Origin: JABMQB01 sp964575025
GTDB lineage: Bacteria; Bacteroidota; Bacteroidia; Bacteroidales; Prolixibacteraceae
Assembly: GCA_964575025.1 (NCBI GenBank)
Contig: CAZNPV010000016.1
Span: 1-64,000, forward strand
Direction of reading: 5' to 3'
Length of the DNA: 64,000 nt
The position numbers and the translations under genes were made by a program. The notes beneath the pieces were generated by a model, which worked only from the letters and a program-made list of their open reading frames with translations, was not told the DNA's origin and did no database searches. Of this stretch, positions 16,623-24,771 are shown in pieces; position 1 is the first letter of the stretch; each line of letters starts with the position of its first letter.

Positions 16623-18110
16623 ATGTATTTACTTGGATTCGATGTAGGAAGCTCATCCGTAAAAGCTTCGTTAATAGATGGAACCAGTGGCGTTTGCCTG
16701 GCTACCGCCTATTATCCTGAACAGGAGATGAAAATCACGGCCCGGGAGGTGGGCTGGGCCGAACAGGAACCGGAACGCTGGTGGAATAACCTGAAGCTTG
16801 CACTGGGCGATGTCCTAAAACAGTCAGGCGTAGCAGCTGAGATGATAAAGGCTGTGGGTATTTCATACCAGATGCACGGATTGGTAGTGGTTGATAAGCA
16901 CCAACAGGTGCTGCGTCCGTCCATTATTTGGTGCGACAGCCGGGCAACCGAAATCGGCGAAAACGCTTTTCAAAAGATCGGTGAGCAACGATGCCTGACC
17001 AACCTCCTCAATTCACCAGGAAATTTTACCGCATCCAAATTAAAGTGGGTCCGGGACAATGAACCCCAGGTGTACGAAAAAATCGATAAGATCATGCTGC
17101 CCGGCGATTACATTGCCATGAAAATGAGCGGTGAGATCAAAACCACAATCAGTGGCCTTTCGGAAGGAATCATGTGGAACTTTAAGGAAAACAAATTAGC
17201 CACCCTTCTGTTGGATCATTACGGAATTGATGAGCGTCTAGTTCCGGAGGTTGTTCCAACCTTTGGAATTCAGGGTGAGGTCAGTAAAAAAGCAGCAAAA
17301 GAACTGGGCCTTGCACCCGGAACAGCAATCAGTTACCGTGCGGGCGATCAGCCCAACAATGCCTTGTCTCTGAACGTTCTGAATCCGGGTGAGATTGCCA
17401 CAACAGCCGGAACATCAGGCGTTGTATATGGGGTAAGTGACGAAATAAAATACGATCCCTTCTCAAGGGTAAACACATTTGCCCATGTAAACCATACCAG
17501 CAAACAAAACCGTTTAGGGGTTTTATTGTGCATAAACGGAACCGGAATTCTCAATTCATGGTTGAAAAAAAATACCGGAAACGATCTCTCCTATGACGAT
17601 ATGAACCGCCTGGCCGCAACTGTAGACACAGGATCAGACGGATTAACGGTTTTGCCGTTTGGAAACGGTGCCGAACGGGTCCTTGGAAATGCCAATCCGG
17701 GAGCGCATATTGCCGGCCTGAGTTTTAATGTCCATTCCAATGCCCATCTGTTCAGGGCGGCTCAGGAAGGAATCGTTTTCTCCTTTAAATATGGAATGGA
17801 TATCATGAAAGAGATCGGAATCGAAGCATCCGTCATCCGTGCCGGCAGGGCCAATATGTTTCTGAGCCCAGTTTTCAGGGAGACACTCGCCGGAATTAGC
17901 GGAGCAGTCATCGAACTATACAACACCGACGGATCAACCGGAGCAGCACGGGGAGCCGGCATCGGATCGGGGTATTACAACTCTCCGGTTGAAGCGTTTG
18001 CAAACCTGAAAAAACTGGAAACCGTGGAACCCCGGCTTTCAAAAAAAGCCGAATTCGAAGCTGCCTACACCAACTGGCTGGATCAGCTGAATAAAGTACT
18101 GAATAAATAA
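16623..18110 (+). CDS. xylB: Xylulokinase
   Basis: A 495-residue FGGY-family kinase that phosphorylates D-xylulose to D-xylulose 5-phosphate. The N-terminal phosphate loop is LLGFDVGSSSVKAS; the EPERWWNNL and SYQMHGLVVVD segments follow; the C-terminal ATP domain contains TTAGTSGVVYG and the glycine-rich region near GAARGAGIGSG. I chose the ATG at 16623; the frame opens with a TTG at 16596 that adds nine unusual residues. It is the first structural gene of the xylose operon. Confidence 0.94.
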   Translation: MYLLGFDVGSSSVKASLIDGTSGVCLATAYYPEQEMKITAREVGWAEQEPERWWNNLKLALGDVLKQSGVAAEMIKAVGISYQMHGLVVVDKHQQVLRPSIIWCDSRATEIGENAFQKIGEQRCLTNLLNSPGNFTASKLKWVRDNEPQVYEKIDKIMLPGDYIAMKMSGEIKTTISGLSEGIMWNFKENKLATLLLDHYGIDERLVPEVVPTFGIQGEVSKKAAKELGLAPGTAISYRAGDQPNNALSLNVLNPGEIATTAGTSGVVYGVSDEIKYDPFSRVNTFAHVNHTSKQNRLGVLLCINGTGILNSWLKKNTGNDLSYDDMNRLAATVDTGSDGLTVLPFGNGAERVLGNANPGAHIAGLSFNVHSNAHLFRAAQEGIVFSFKYGMDIMKEIGIEASVIRAGRANMFLSPVFRETLAGISGAVIELYNTDGSTGAARGAGIGSGYYNSPVEAFANLKKLETVEPRLSKKAEFEAAYTNWLDQLNKVLNK

Positions 18111-18198
18111 ATTGCGATGAAACGAGCCCCGTCCCGACAGGTAACGGGATCGGAGCGAGAACCATGAGTCACCTTTAATTATTTAAAAATTTTAACGA

Positions 18199-19218
18199 AT
18201 GAAAAACCTACCGAAAAATCTTCTTTTTCTGCTCCTTGTTGGAACAGTGGGTGGCCTCCTCTTTTCCTGCAGCACGAAGAAATCGTCAGAAAATGACACC
18301 GATAAGCTAAAACTGGTTCTGATCCAGTACAATGATTCTCCCCTTTCTGAATTATCACATGAGGGCATACTGAAAGGAATGAAACAGGCCGGATACACTG
18401 TTGGAGAGGATTTTACCCTGAAAGAAGAAAATGCACAGGGGGATATAGCAACCTTAAACCTGATTGTTGACGGAGTGCTTAACGCCCGGCCCGATCTGAT
18501 TTTTGTCACGTCCACACCTACCTTGCAGATGGTGGCAAAAAAAATCAAAAACATACCGGTTGTTTTCACCGTTGTAGCTGACCCGATTGCAGCCGGCGCA
18601 GGCACAAGTTTTACCGAACACCTGCCGAACATTACCGGTATATCTACACTGGGCGACTATGAAGGAATGATTAAACAGCTGAAAACAATCCTGCCGGATG
18701 TAAAAAAAATCGGAACGCTTTTTACTCCCGGTGAGGTCAATTCTGTGAACAACATGAATGACCTGAAGAAATATGCCAATGCAGCAGGTATTGAGCTGAT
18801 AACGGTTCCTGTAAACGCAACATCCGAGATTACGGATGCAACCCTGGCATTGGCAGGAAAACGTCCTGAAGTAATCTGTCAGGTTATTGACAACCTTACT
18901 TCGGCTGCTTTCAGTGGAATTGCCAAAATTGCTGAGGAACAGAAAATTCCTGTTTTTGGTTTTGTAAGCGAACAGGCCAATCAGGGGGCCATTCTGGTTG
19001 TCTCACGAAATTATTCCCAGGCAGGAATGGATGCAGTAAGGCTCGCTGAAAAAATATTCAAGGGAGCAGATCCGGACACGATCCCGTTTGAATTTGTAAG
19101 CAAAACCGATGTGCTGATCAATACCGAAGCGGCTGCAAAATACGGATTAACACTACCGGGAGAATTGCTTGACGATCCCGATGTAATAAAAGTCCATTCG
19201 GGGGAAAATGCAAAATAG
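18199..19218 (+). CDS. ABC-type substrate-binding lipoprotein (PF04392/TrpX-like), without permease or ATPase partners
   Basis: A 339-residue lipoprotein: basic start, hydrophobic helix, LLFSC with C24 as the lipidated residue. The mature part is a two-lobed periplasmic binding fold of the ABC_sub_bind type (LVLIQYNDSPLSELSHEGILKGMKQAGY opening; IGTLFTPGEVNSVNN; VSRNYSQAGMDAVRLAEKIF). Relatives usually sit beside a permease and an ATPase; neither occurs here. It lies between xylB and xylA in the same direction, with gaps of 88 and 80 nt. A role as a periplasmic sugar-capturing or sensing protein in xylose use is possible but not shown. Confidence 0.85.
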   Translation: MKNLPKNLLFLLLVGTVGGLLFSCSTKKSSENDTDKLKLVLIQYNDSPLSELSHEGILKGMKQAGYTVGEDFTLKEENAQGDIATLNLIVDGVLNARPDLIFVTSTPTLQMVAKKIKNIPVVFTVVADPIAAGAGTSFTEHLPNITGISTLGDYEGMIKQLKTILPDVKKIGTLFTPGEVNSVNNMNDLKKYANAAGIELITVPVNATSEITDATLALAGKRPEVICQVIDNLTSAAFSGIAKIAEEQKIPVFGFVSEQANQGAILVVSRNYSQAGMDAVRLAEKIFKGADPDTIPFEFVSKTDVLINTEAAAKYGLTLPGELLDDPDVIKVHSGENAK

Positions 19219-19298
19219 ATCCACAAGACAATATACGGGATGACAAATTTTGAAAGACTTACAAATAATTCTTATATGTATTACGAAAATTAAAAATC

Positions 19299-20624
19299 AT
19301 GGATGTATTAAAAGGAAACAAAGAGTACTTTCCGGGAATCAGCAAGATAAAATATGAAGGCCCGGAATCAAGAAATCCACTTGCTTTCAAGTGGTATGAC
19401 GAAAACAAAGTAGTAGCCGGAAAAACCCTGAAAGAGCACCTTCGGTTTGCTGTGGCTTACTGGCACACTTTCTGCGGCGCAGGCAATGATCCTTTTGGCA
19501 ATGGAACAAAGGAATTTCCCTGGGATACTTCGGATGACAAACTGGATGCAGCCAAAGAGAGGATCGATGCAGCTTTTGAATTCATAACCAAACTGGGAGC
19601 CCCCTTTTACTGTTTTCACGATGTGGATATCGCCGGCGACGGGAGCGTTTTCGAAATTGAGAAGCGTCTTGAAAAGATGGTGGAAATAGCCAAATCCAAA
19701 CAGGAAGCTTCGGGAGTTAAACTGCTCTGGGGTACTGCCAATGTTTTCTCCGATCCGCGCTATATGAACGGAGCATCTACCAATCCCGATTTTAATGTGG
19801 TTGCCAACGCAGCGGTTCAGATTAAAAATGCCATCAATGCTACTGTAGCCCTGGGCGGCACCAATTATGTTTTCTGGGGAGGCCGCGAAGGCTATATGAG
19901 CCTGCACAATACCGATACCAAAAGAGAACTGGAACATATGGGACAATTTCTTCGTATGGCCCGCGATTACGGACGCAAACAAGGATTTAAAGGAACCTTC
20001 CTGGTGGAACCCAAACCCATGGAACCCACCAAACATCAGTACGATCATGATTCACAAACGGTTATCGGATTCCTGAGAGCCAATGGTCTGGACAAAGACT
20101 TTAAGCTGAACATTGAGGTGAACCATGCAACATTAGCCGGCCATACCTTTGCACATGACCTGCGCATGGCTGCGGATGCCGGCCTGCTGGGTTCAATCGA
20201 TGCCAATAAGGGAGATTACCAGAACGGATGGGATACCGATGAATTCCCAACCAACATCTATGAGATTACCGAAGCCATGCTTGAAATCTTTCAGGCCGGG
20301 GGATTCACAAACGGAGGGATTAATTTCGATGCCAAAACACGCAGGAATTCAACAGACCTGGAAGATATTTTTATCGCCCACGTCTCGGGAATGGATGTTT
20401 TTGCCCGCGGACTCTGTATTGCCGACAAAATTTTAAAGGAATCGGAATACCTGGAAATGCGAACAAACAGATATGCTTCCTTCGACAGCGGGAAAGGCGC
20501 TGCATTTGAGACAGGCAAGTTATCTCTGGAAGACCTCTATGCCATTGCCAAAGAGGTAGGTGAACCTAAAAAAATCAGCGGAAAACAGGAACTGCTCGAG
20601 CAGTTAATCAACTGGTACATTTAA
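19299..20624 (+). CDS. xylA: Xylose isomerase
   Basis: A 441-residue metal-dependent TIM-barrel isomerase converting D-xylose to D-xylulose. The FYCFHDVDIAGDG segment holds the catalytic histidine and aspartate; LVEPKPMEPTKHQYDHD and LNIEVNHATLAGHTF carry the metal ligands. The length fits the longer class II isomerases typical of Bacteroidota. It ends one nucleotide before the start of the transporter gene, so the two are translationally linked. Confidence 0.97.
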   Translation: MDVLKGNKEYFPGISKIKYEGPESRNPLAFKWYDENKVVAGKTLKEHLRFAVAYWHTFCGAGNDPFGNGTKEFPWDTSDDKLDAAKERIDAAFEFITKLGAPFYCFHDVDIAGDGSVFEIEKRLEKMVEIAKSKQEASGVKLLWGTANVFSDPRYMNGASTNPDFNVVANAAVQIKNAINATVALGGTNYVFWGGREGYMSLHNTDTKRELEHMGQFLRMARDYGRKQGFKGTFLVEPKPMEPTKHQYDHDSQTVIGFLRANGLDKDFKLNIEVNHATLAGHTFAHDLRMAADAGLLGSIDANKGDYQNGWDTDEFPTNIYEITEAMLEIFQAGGFTNGGINFDAKTRRNSTDLEDIFIAHVSGMDVFARGLCIADKILKESEYLEMRTNRYASFDSGKGAAFETGKLSLEDLYAIAKEVGEPKKISGKQELLEQLINWYI

Positions 20625-20625
20625 T

Positions 20626-22005
20626 ATGAAAGGACGAAATTCCTTTTACATTGTTGGCATTACCCTGGTAGCTACCCTTGGAGGTCTCCTGTTTGGTTAC
20701 GACACAGCCGTTATCTCAGGAGCTGAAAAATCAATTCAGGAATACCTGATCAACGGACTGGGATTAAATACGTTTGTTCATGGAGCCACAACCTCAAGTG
20801 CCCTGATCGGATGCATCATCGGAGCAGTTATCTCCGGCCTGTTGTCTTCAAAATTCGGCCGCAAGAACACCCTTTTCGTCGCATCCGCTTTATTCTTTTT
20901 ATCGGCCCTTGGATCCGGAAATCCTGAATTTTTATTTTTCACAAAAGGGGAACCCACCCTGGGGCTCCTCTATATGTTCAATTTTTACAGGATCATGGGA
21001 GGCATTGGTGTCGGGCTGGCTTCGGCCGTATGTCCAATGTACATCGGAGAAATAGCTCCTGCTGATATCCGGGGCCGGCTGGTATCCTTAAACCAGTTTG
21101 CCATAATCTTTGGAATGCTCGTGGTTTACTTTGTAAACTGGGGCATTGCCAACGGAAAACCCCTCGAATGGATCAATACGATCGGCTGGAGAAGAATGTT
21201 TACTTCAGAGGCAATTCCTGCAGGATTGTTTGGACTGCTTCTGTTCTTTGTTCCGGAGACACCGCGTTATATGGCCCTGAACCATAAGGATCAGAAAGCC
21301 CTGGGCATATTGACAAAAATCAACGGAGCTGAGCAGGCAAGAATAATCCTAAAGGAAATCAAAGCCACCATCGAAAGATCTTCAGGGAAACTTTTCTCCT
21401 ATGGAAAATTAATCATTGTAATTGGTGTTTTGCTTTCCATATTTCAACAATTTGTAGGAATTAATGTAGCCCTCTACTATGCTCCCCGTATCTTTGAAAG
21501 CATGGGGGCCGCTAAGGATGCCTCTATGATGCAAACGGTGATCATGGGACTCGTAAATGTTGTTTTTACAGTAATTGCCATCCTTACCGTTGACAACTGG
21601 GGACGAAAACCCTTGCTGATAGTAGGTTCCGCAGGAATGGCATTTGGAATGTTCGCGATCGGAACCCTTGCTTTTTTCAAAATTATTGGTATCAGCACAT
21701 TGATTTTTATCATTATCTATACCGCATCCTTTATGATGTCCTGGGGACCAATAACCTGGGTACTGATCTCGGAAATATTCCCCAACAAAATCAGGGGAAA
21801 GGCGGTGGCTGTAGCTGTGGCTGCCCAGTGGGCTGCCAACTACTTCATATCATCCACCTACCCGGCTATGATGGAATTGAGTAGCGGGGGAGCTTACTAT
21901 TTCTACGGTATCATGAGTGTGCTTTCCCTGATCTTCGTATGGAGAATGGTGCCCGAAACCAAAGGGAAAACTCTGGAAGAGATGCAAAAACTCTGGAAAA
22001 AATAA
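20626..22005 (+). CDS. xylT: Sugar/proton symporter of the major facilitator superfamily, xylose transporter
   Basis: A 459-residue inner-membrane protein with about 12 hydrophobic segments. Sugar-porter signatures are visible: GGLLFGYDTAVISGAE in helix 1, SSKFGRKNT between helices 2 and 3, the central PETPRYM after helix 6, QQFVGINVALYYAP in helix 7 and the C-terminal PETKGKTLEEM. The xylose operon context and the match to XylE-type porters support D-xylose uptake with protons. It starts one nucleotide after xylA and is followed by a strong terminator. Confidence 0.93.
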   Translation: MKGRNSFYIVGITLVATLGGLLFGYDTAVISGAEKSIQEYLINGLGLNTFVHGATTSSALIGCIIGAVISGLLSSKFGRKNTLFVASALFFLSALGSGNPEFLFFTKGEPTLGLLYMFNFYRIMGGIGVGLASAVCPMYIGEIAPADIRGRLVSLNQFAIIFGMLVVYFVNWGIANGKPLEWINTIGWRRMFTSEAIPAGLFGLLLFFVPETPRYMALNHKDQKALGILTKINGAEQARIILKEIKATIERSSGKLFSYGKLIIVIGVLLSIFQQFVGINVALYYAPRIFESMGAAKDASMMQTVIMGLVNVVFTVIAILTVDNWGRKPLLIVGSAGMAFGMFAIGTLAFFKIIGISTLIFIIIYTASFMMSWGPITWVLISEIFPNKIRGKAVAVAVAAQWAANYFISSTYPAMMELSSGGAYYFYGIMSVLSLIFVWRMVPETKGKTLEEMQKLWKK

Positions 22006-22028
22006 AGCAGTTCTGAGTTAGTTAGTAT

Positions 22029-22065
22029 AAAAAGGCTGCTTCCTGATGGAAGCGGCTTTTTTTTT
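22029..22065 (+). terminator. Rho-independent terminator of the xylose operon
   Basis: A stem of about 15 bp, including GCTTCC (22037-22042) pairing with GGAAGC (22048-22053), with A-rich 5' flank and nine T following, directly after xylT. Confidence 0.85.
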
Positions 22066-22230
22066 GAATATACACACAGATTTTTTTTGAACGAAAAAGA
22101 GACTTCTTTGCGGATCCTTTGCTGCCAATGACTCTTAGATGCAGGATTCCGCGAGCATAAACATGAGAACCATGACAACACGAGCGAAGCGGGTGGACAA
22201 CCATGACAACGATGACAACTTCTTACACTC

Positions 22231-22410
22231 TGATCCCATTGATCCATTGAACTGATCTATATTGATCCATATTGATCCATTGATCTCTCTGATCTATCTT
22301 ATTGATCTTTCCCCCATAGCAATCGTCAAACCGTCAAACCGACAAACCGTCAACCGACAACTGTTCCACCGTTCCACTATTCCACTTTTCCACTATTCAT
22401 CTTTCCACCC
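22231..22410. repeat. Three adjacent degenerate tandem arrays
   Basis: Array A (22231-22307) has eight TGATC cores spaced 9-13 nt. Array B (22324-22361) has five units of 7-8 nt (CGTCAAAC, CGACAAC). Array C (22363-22410) repeats TTCCAC with short spacers and runs into the last codons of the M23 peptidase gene. Arrays B and C read on the minus strand resemble the left part of the element at 62835-62932. Confidence 0.75.
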
Positions 22411-23656
22411 AATCTATTTGTACCAACTCGTTCATCAGGGAATCCTTCAGGTGAAAATAATCGTTCAGGTTTTCTGTTCGGATCGAATCCCCCGGAGGTG
22501 CTTCCACTTTCAGGGGATCCACCGGACTTCCGTTTTTTGAGATACGAAAATCAAGGTGAGGTCCGGTAGCCAGTCCGGAGGAACCGACATAGCCGATCAC
22601 GTCCCCCTGATTAACCCGTGTTCCGGTAGTGATCCCTTTGGCATATCCTGAAAGATGCATATAGGTAGTGGTATATACTGAATTGTGTTTTATTTTGAGA
22701 TAATAGCCACCGCCTCCCTGCTGATATGCCTTTTCGGTCACTATTCCATCCCCGATGCTTTGAACCGGTGTTCCCCGGGGAGCTGCATAATCCACTCCCA
22801 AATGCGGCCGGCGATACCGCAGAATGGGATGCATCCGGCTGTAAGAAAACCGTGAGCTGATACGTGAAAACGGCAGCGGAGACTTTAAGAAAGCCTTCCG
22901 GAGATTCTTCCCCTCTTCATCGAAATAATCCGGCTTATCACCCTGGTTAAAGCGGAATGCAAAGTAGTCCTGCCCCCTATGGTTAAACTGAACCGCATGG
23001 ATCTTCCCGATGCCAAGGGGAAACTCCTCAACAAATTCTTCTTCAAAAATAATCCGGAACTTATCTCCCTTCTGAATACCGTAAAAATCCAGGGTCCATT
23101 GATAAATATCCGACATAGCAAGAGCCAGAATGGGACTCAGGTTTTGATCGTTCATGGCATCCCACAGGGAAGTTTCAATCCTGCCGGTTCCTTTTCTTAT
23201 CCGGACCTGTACCTTTTTTTTTCCGTTATATGCTTTGAGGCTATCCCTGAGTGTAAAAACCACGTAATCGGTTCCGGAACTTTCATAGATAAAATATTCC
23301 GGGGTCAGTAAAGAATCGGATGACCGGAACACATAATATTTCCGTCCTGTTTTGATTTTTCTTACATCGAAGGTGTCGCGTGATAAGCGGGCCAACTGGT
23401 CAATTGTGCCCAGGGTAACCCCATAACCGGTCAGTAGTTGGCTCAGGTTCTGATTCCTCTGAACGACACCCTCTGAGACAACAAATGAATCAACAGGCAA
23501 TCCGAATCTAAGCAACGGTTTGGGAAGAATTTCCGGTTCCGGAGCTTTCTCAGCTTCCGGTATGGATTTATCAGGCTTTGGGAGGTTCAGAACTCCAATA
23601 ATAACAGCTGCTGCAGCCAAAAGAAAAATGATTTCAACCCGGTATTTTTTATGCAT
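22397..23656 (-). CDS. M23-family metallopeptidase (LytM domain), envelope-anchored
   Basis: A 419-residue protein with an N-terminal membrane anchor (about 7-25), a Pro/Glu-rich linker, a helical/beta middle region and a C-terminal M23 domain (about 270-395). The zinc ligands are in RRPHLGVDYAAP (H and D) and HLDFR (H), all present, so it should be an active peptidoglycan endopeptidase cleaving cross-links, or an activator of cell separation. The overall layout resembles MepM/ShyA-type enzymes. Its last codons overlap a tandem repeat array. Confidence 0.9.
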   Translation of the reverse strand: MHKKYRVEIIFLLAAAAVIIGVLNLPKPDKSIPEAEKAPEPEILPKPLLRFGLPVDSFVVSEGVVQRNQNLSQLLTGYGVTLGTIDQLARLSRDTFDVRKIKTGRKYYVFRSSDSLLTPEYFIYESSGTDYVVFTLRDSLKAYNGKKKVQVRIRKGTGRIETSLWDAMNDQNLSPILALAMSDIYQWTLDFYGIQKGDKFRIIFEEEFVEEFPLGIGKIHAVQFNHRGQDYFAFRFNQGDKPDYFDEEGKNLRKAFLKSPLPFSRISSRFSYSRMHPILRYRRPHLGVDYAAPRGTPVQSIGDGIVTEKAYQQGGGGYYLKIKHNSVYTTTYMHLSGYAKGITTGTRVNQGDVIGYVGSSGLATGPHLDFRISKNGSPVDPLKVEAPPGDSIRTENLNDYFHLKDSLMNELVQIDWVER

Positions 23657-23682
23657 CTTACAATTTAGATTTGCCTGTTGTA

Positions 23683-24540
23683 TTACAGTTTGATTTTTTC
23701 AAAACCTTTTCCGTAGACTCCCATAACACTGCCCATAGTGATAAAGGCATCCGGGTCAATCTCTTTAATTTCACGGAAAATCATGCTGGTTTCGCTTTTT
23801 TTAACAACGGAGATAACCACCTTAATATTATCTTTCGAATACCACCCGGTTCCATCCATTACCGTTACTCCTCTGCCAGCCTGTTCCGTAATTACATCGG
23901 CAATCTCACGGTATTTCGTGGAAAAAATAAACATCTGTGCAGATCGGTTCACACCGGTCAGAAATGCATCGAGCGCATAGGAGAAAACCCACATCGAGAC
24001 ATATCCGTAAACCAATTTCTCGAGCGAACGAAAAACAATATAGGAGGTAGCGATAATGATTACATCGCTGTACAGGATGACCCGTCCCGGGCTGATATTC
24101 CGGTATTTATTAATGATCAGGGCAATGATATCGGTCCCACCGGTGCTCCCACCCCGTGAAAAAACAACGCCCAGCCCGACCCCTCCGAGGATACCGCCCA
24201 GGACAGCAGACAGAAACATATCGTCAATGACCGGCTCGCTGAAAACCTCCTGGAAGATGGTTAAAAGGACACTGATCATCGCCATACTGTAAAGGGTCTT
24301 TATCCCGAAGCTGGCACCAAGGATCTTCAACGCAACCAGCACCAGAAAAATGTTCACAACAAAATAGGTGACTCCCACCGGAATCTTAGAGGCATAAAAA
24401 ATAGTGGCAGCCAGCCCGCTGATGCCGCCTCCTGTAATTTCAGCAGGCAAAAGGAACAGAGTCCACGAAACCGAAAACAGCAGCAAACCCAGGGTGATGA
24501 TCACATAATCCCGGATGATGCCCGGTATTTTTTTCTTCAT
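23683..24540 (-). CDS. YitT-family membrane protein (DUF161/DUF2179)
   Basis: A 285-residue protein. Residues 1 to about 200 contain five or six membrane helices with the family's GGGISGLA and SRGGSTGGTDIIALI motifs; residues about 205-285 form the soluble C-terminal DUF2179 domain (GRGVTVMDGTGWYSKDN...). The transported substrate or function is not known. I chose ATG 24540, which gives the usual MKKK-helix start; the frame is open for 44 more codons upstream but these add nothing typical. It lies 231 nt downstream of leuS. Confidence 0.88.
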   Translation of the reverse strand: MKKKIPGIIRDYVIITLGLLLFSVSWTLFLLPAEITGGGISGLAATIFYASKIPVGVTYFVVNIFLVLVALKILGASFGIKTLYSMAMISVLLTIFQEVFSEPVIDDMFLSAVLGGILGGVGLGVVFSRGGSTGGTDIIALIINKYRNISPGRVILYSDVIIIATSYIVFRSLEKLVYGYVSMWVFSYALDAFLTGVNRSAQMFIFSTKYREIADVITEQAGRGVTVMDGTGWYSKDNIKVVISVVKKSETSMIFREIKEIDPDAFITMGSVMGVYGKGFEKIKL

Positions 24541-24771
24541 AGCATGCAATTCTTTGTTCTGCAAAATAAACGATTCCTGATCAAAAAGACACCGATAGAA
24601 GGAGAGAAATGAAACGAGACCCATCTGAGGAATTAAAAAACCATCAAAGGCCAATGTCCAGGGCTTTGTCAATCAGGAATGCTTTGAGCTCGTTTTCGGG
24701 CGGAGTGGGGACAAGAATTTCTGCCGGCTCAGAATAATCAATATCAATGAAAAATCTCCCCTGCCAGGTAT

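Noticed and set aside
22231..22410. Possible CRISPR array
   Set aside because: Units are 5-12 nt, degenerate, with no spacers of constant length and no cas genes nearby.
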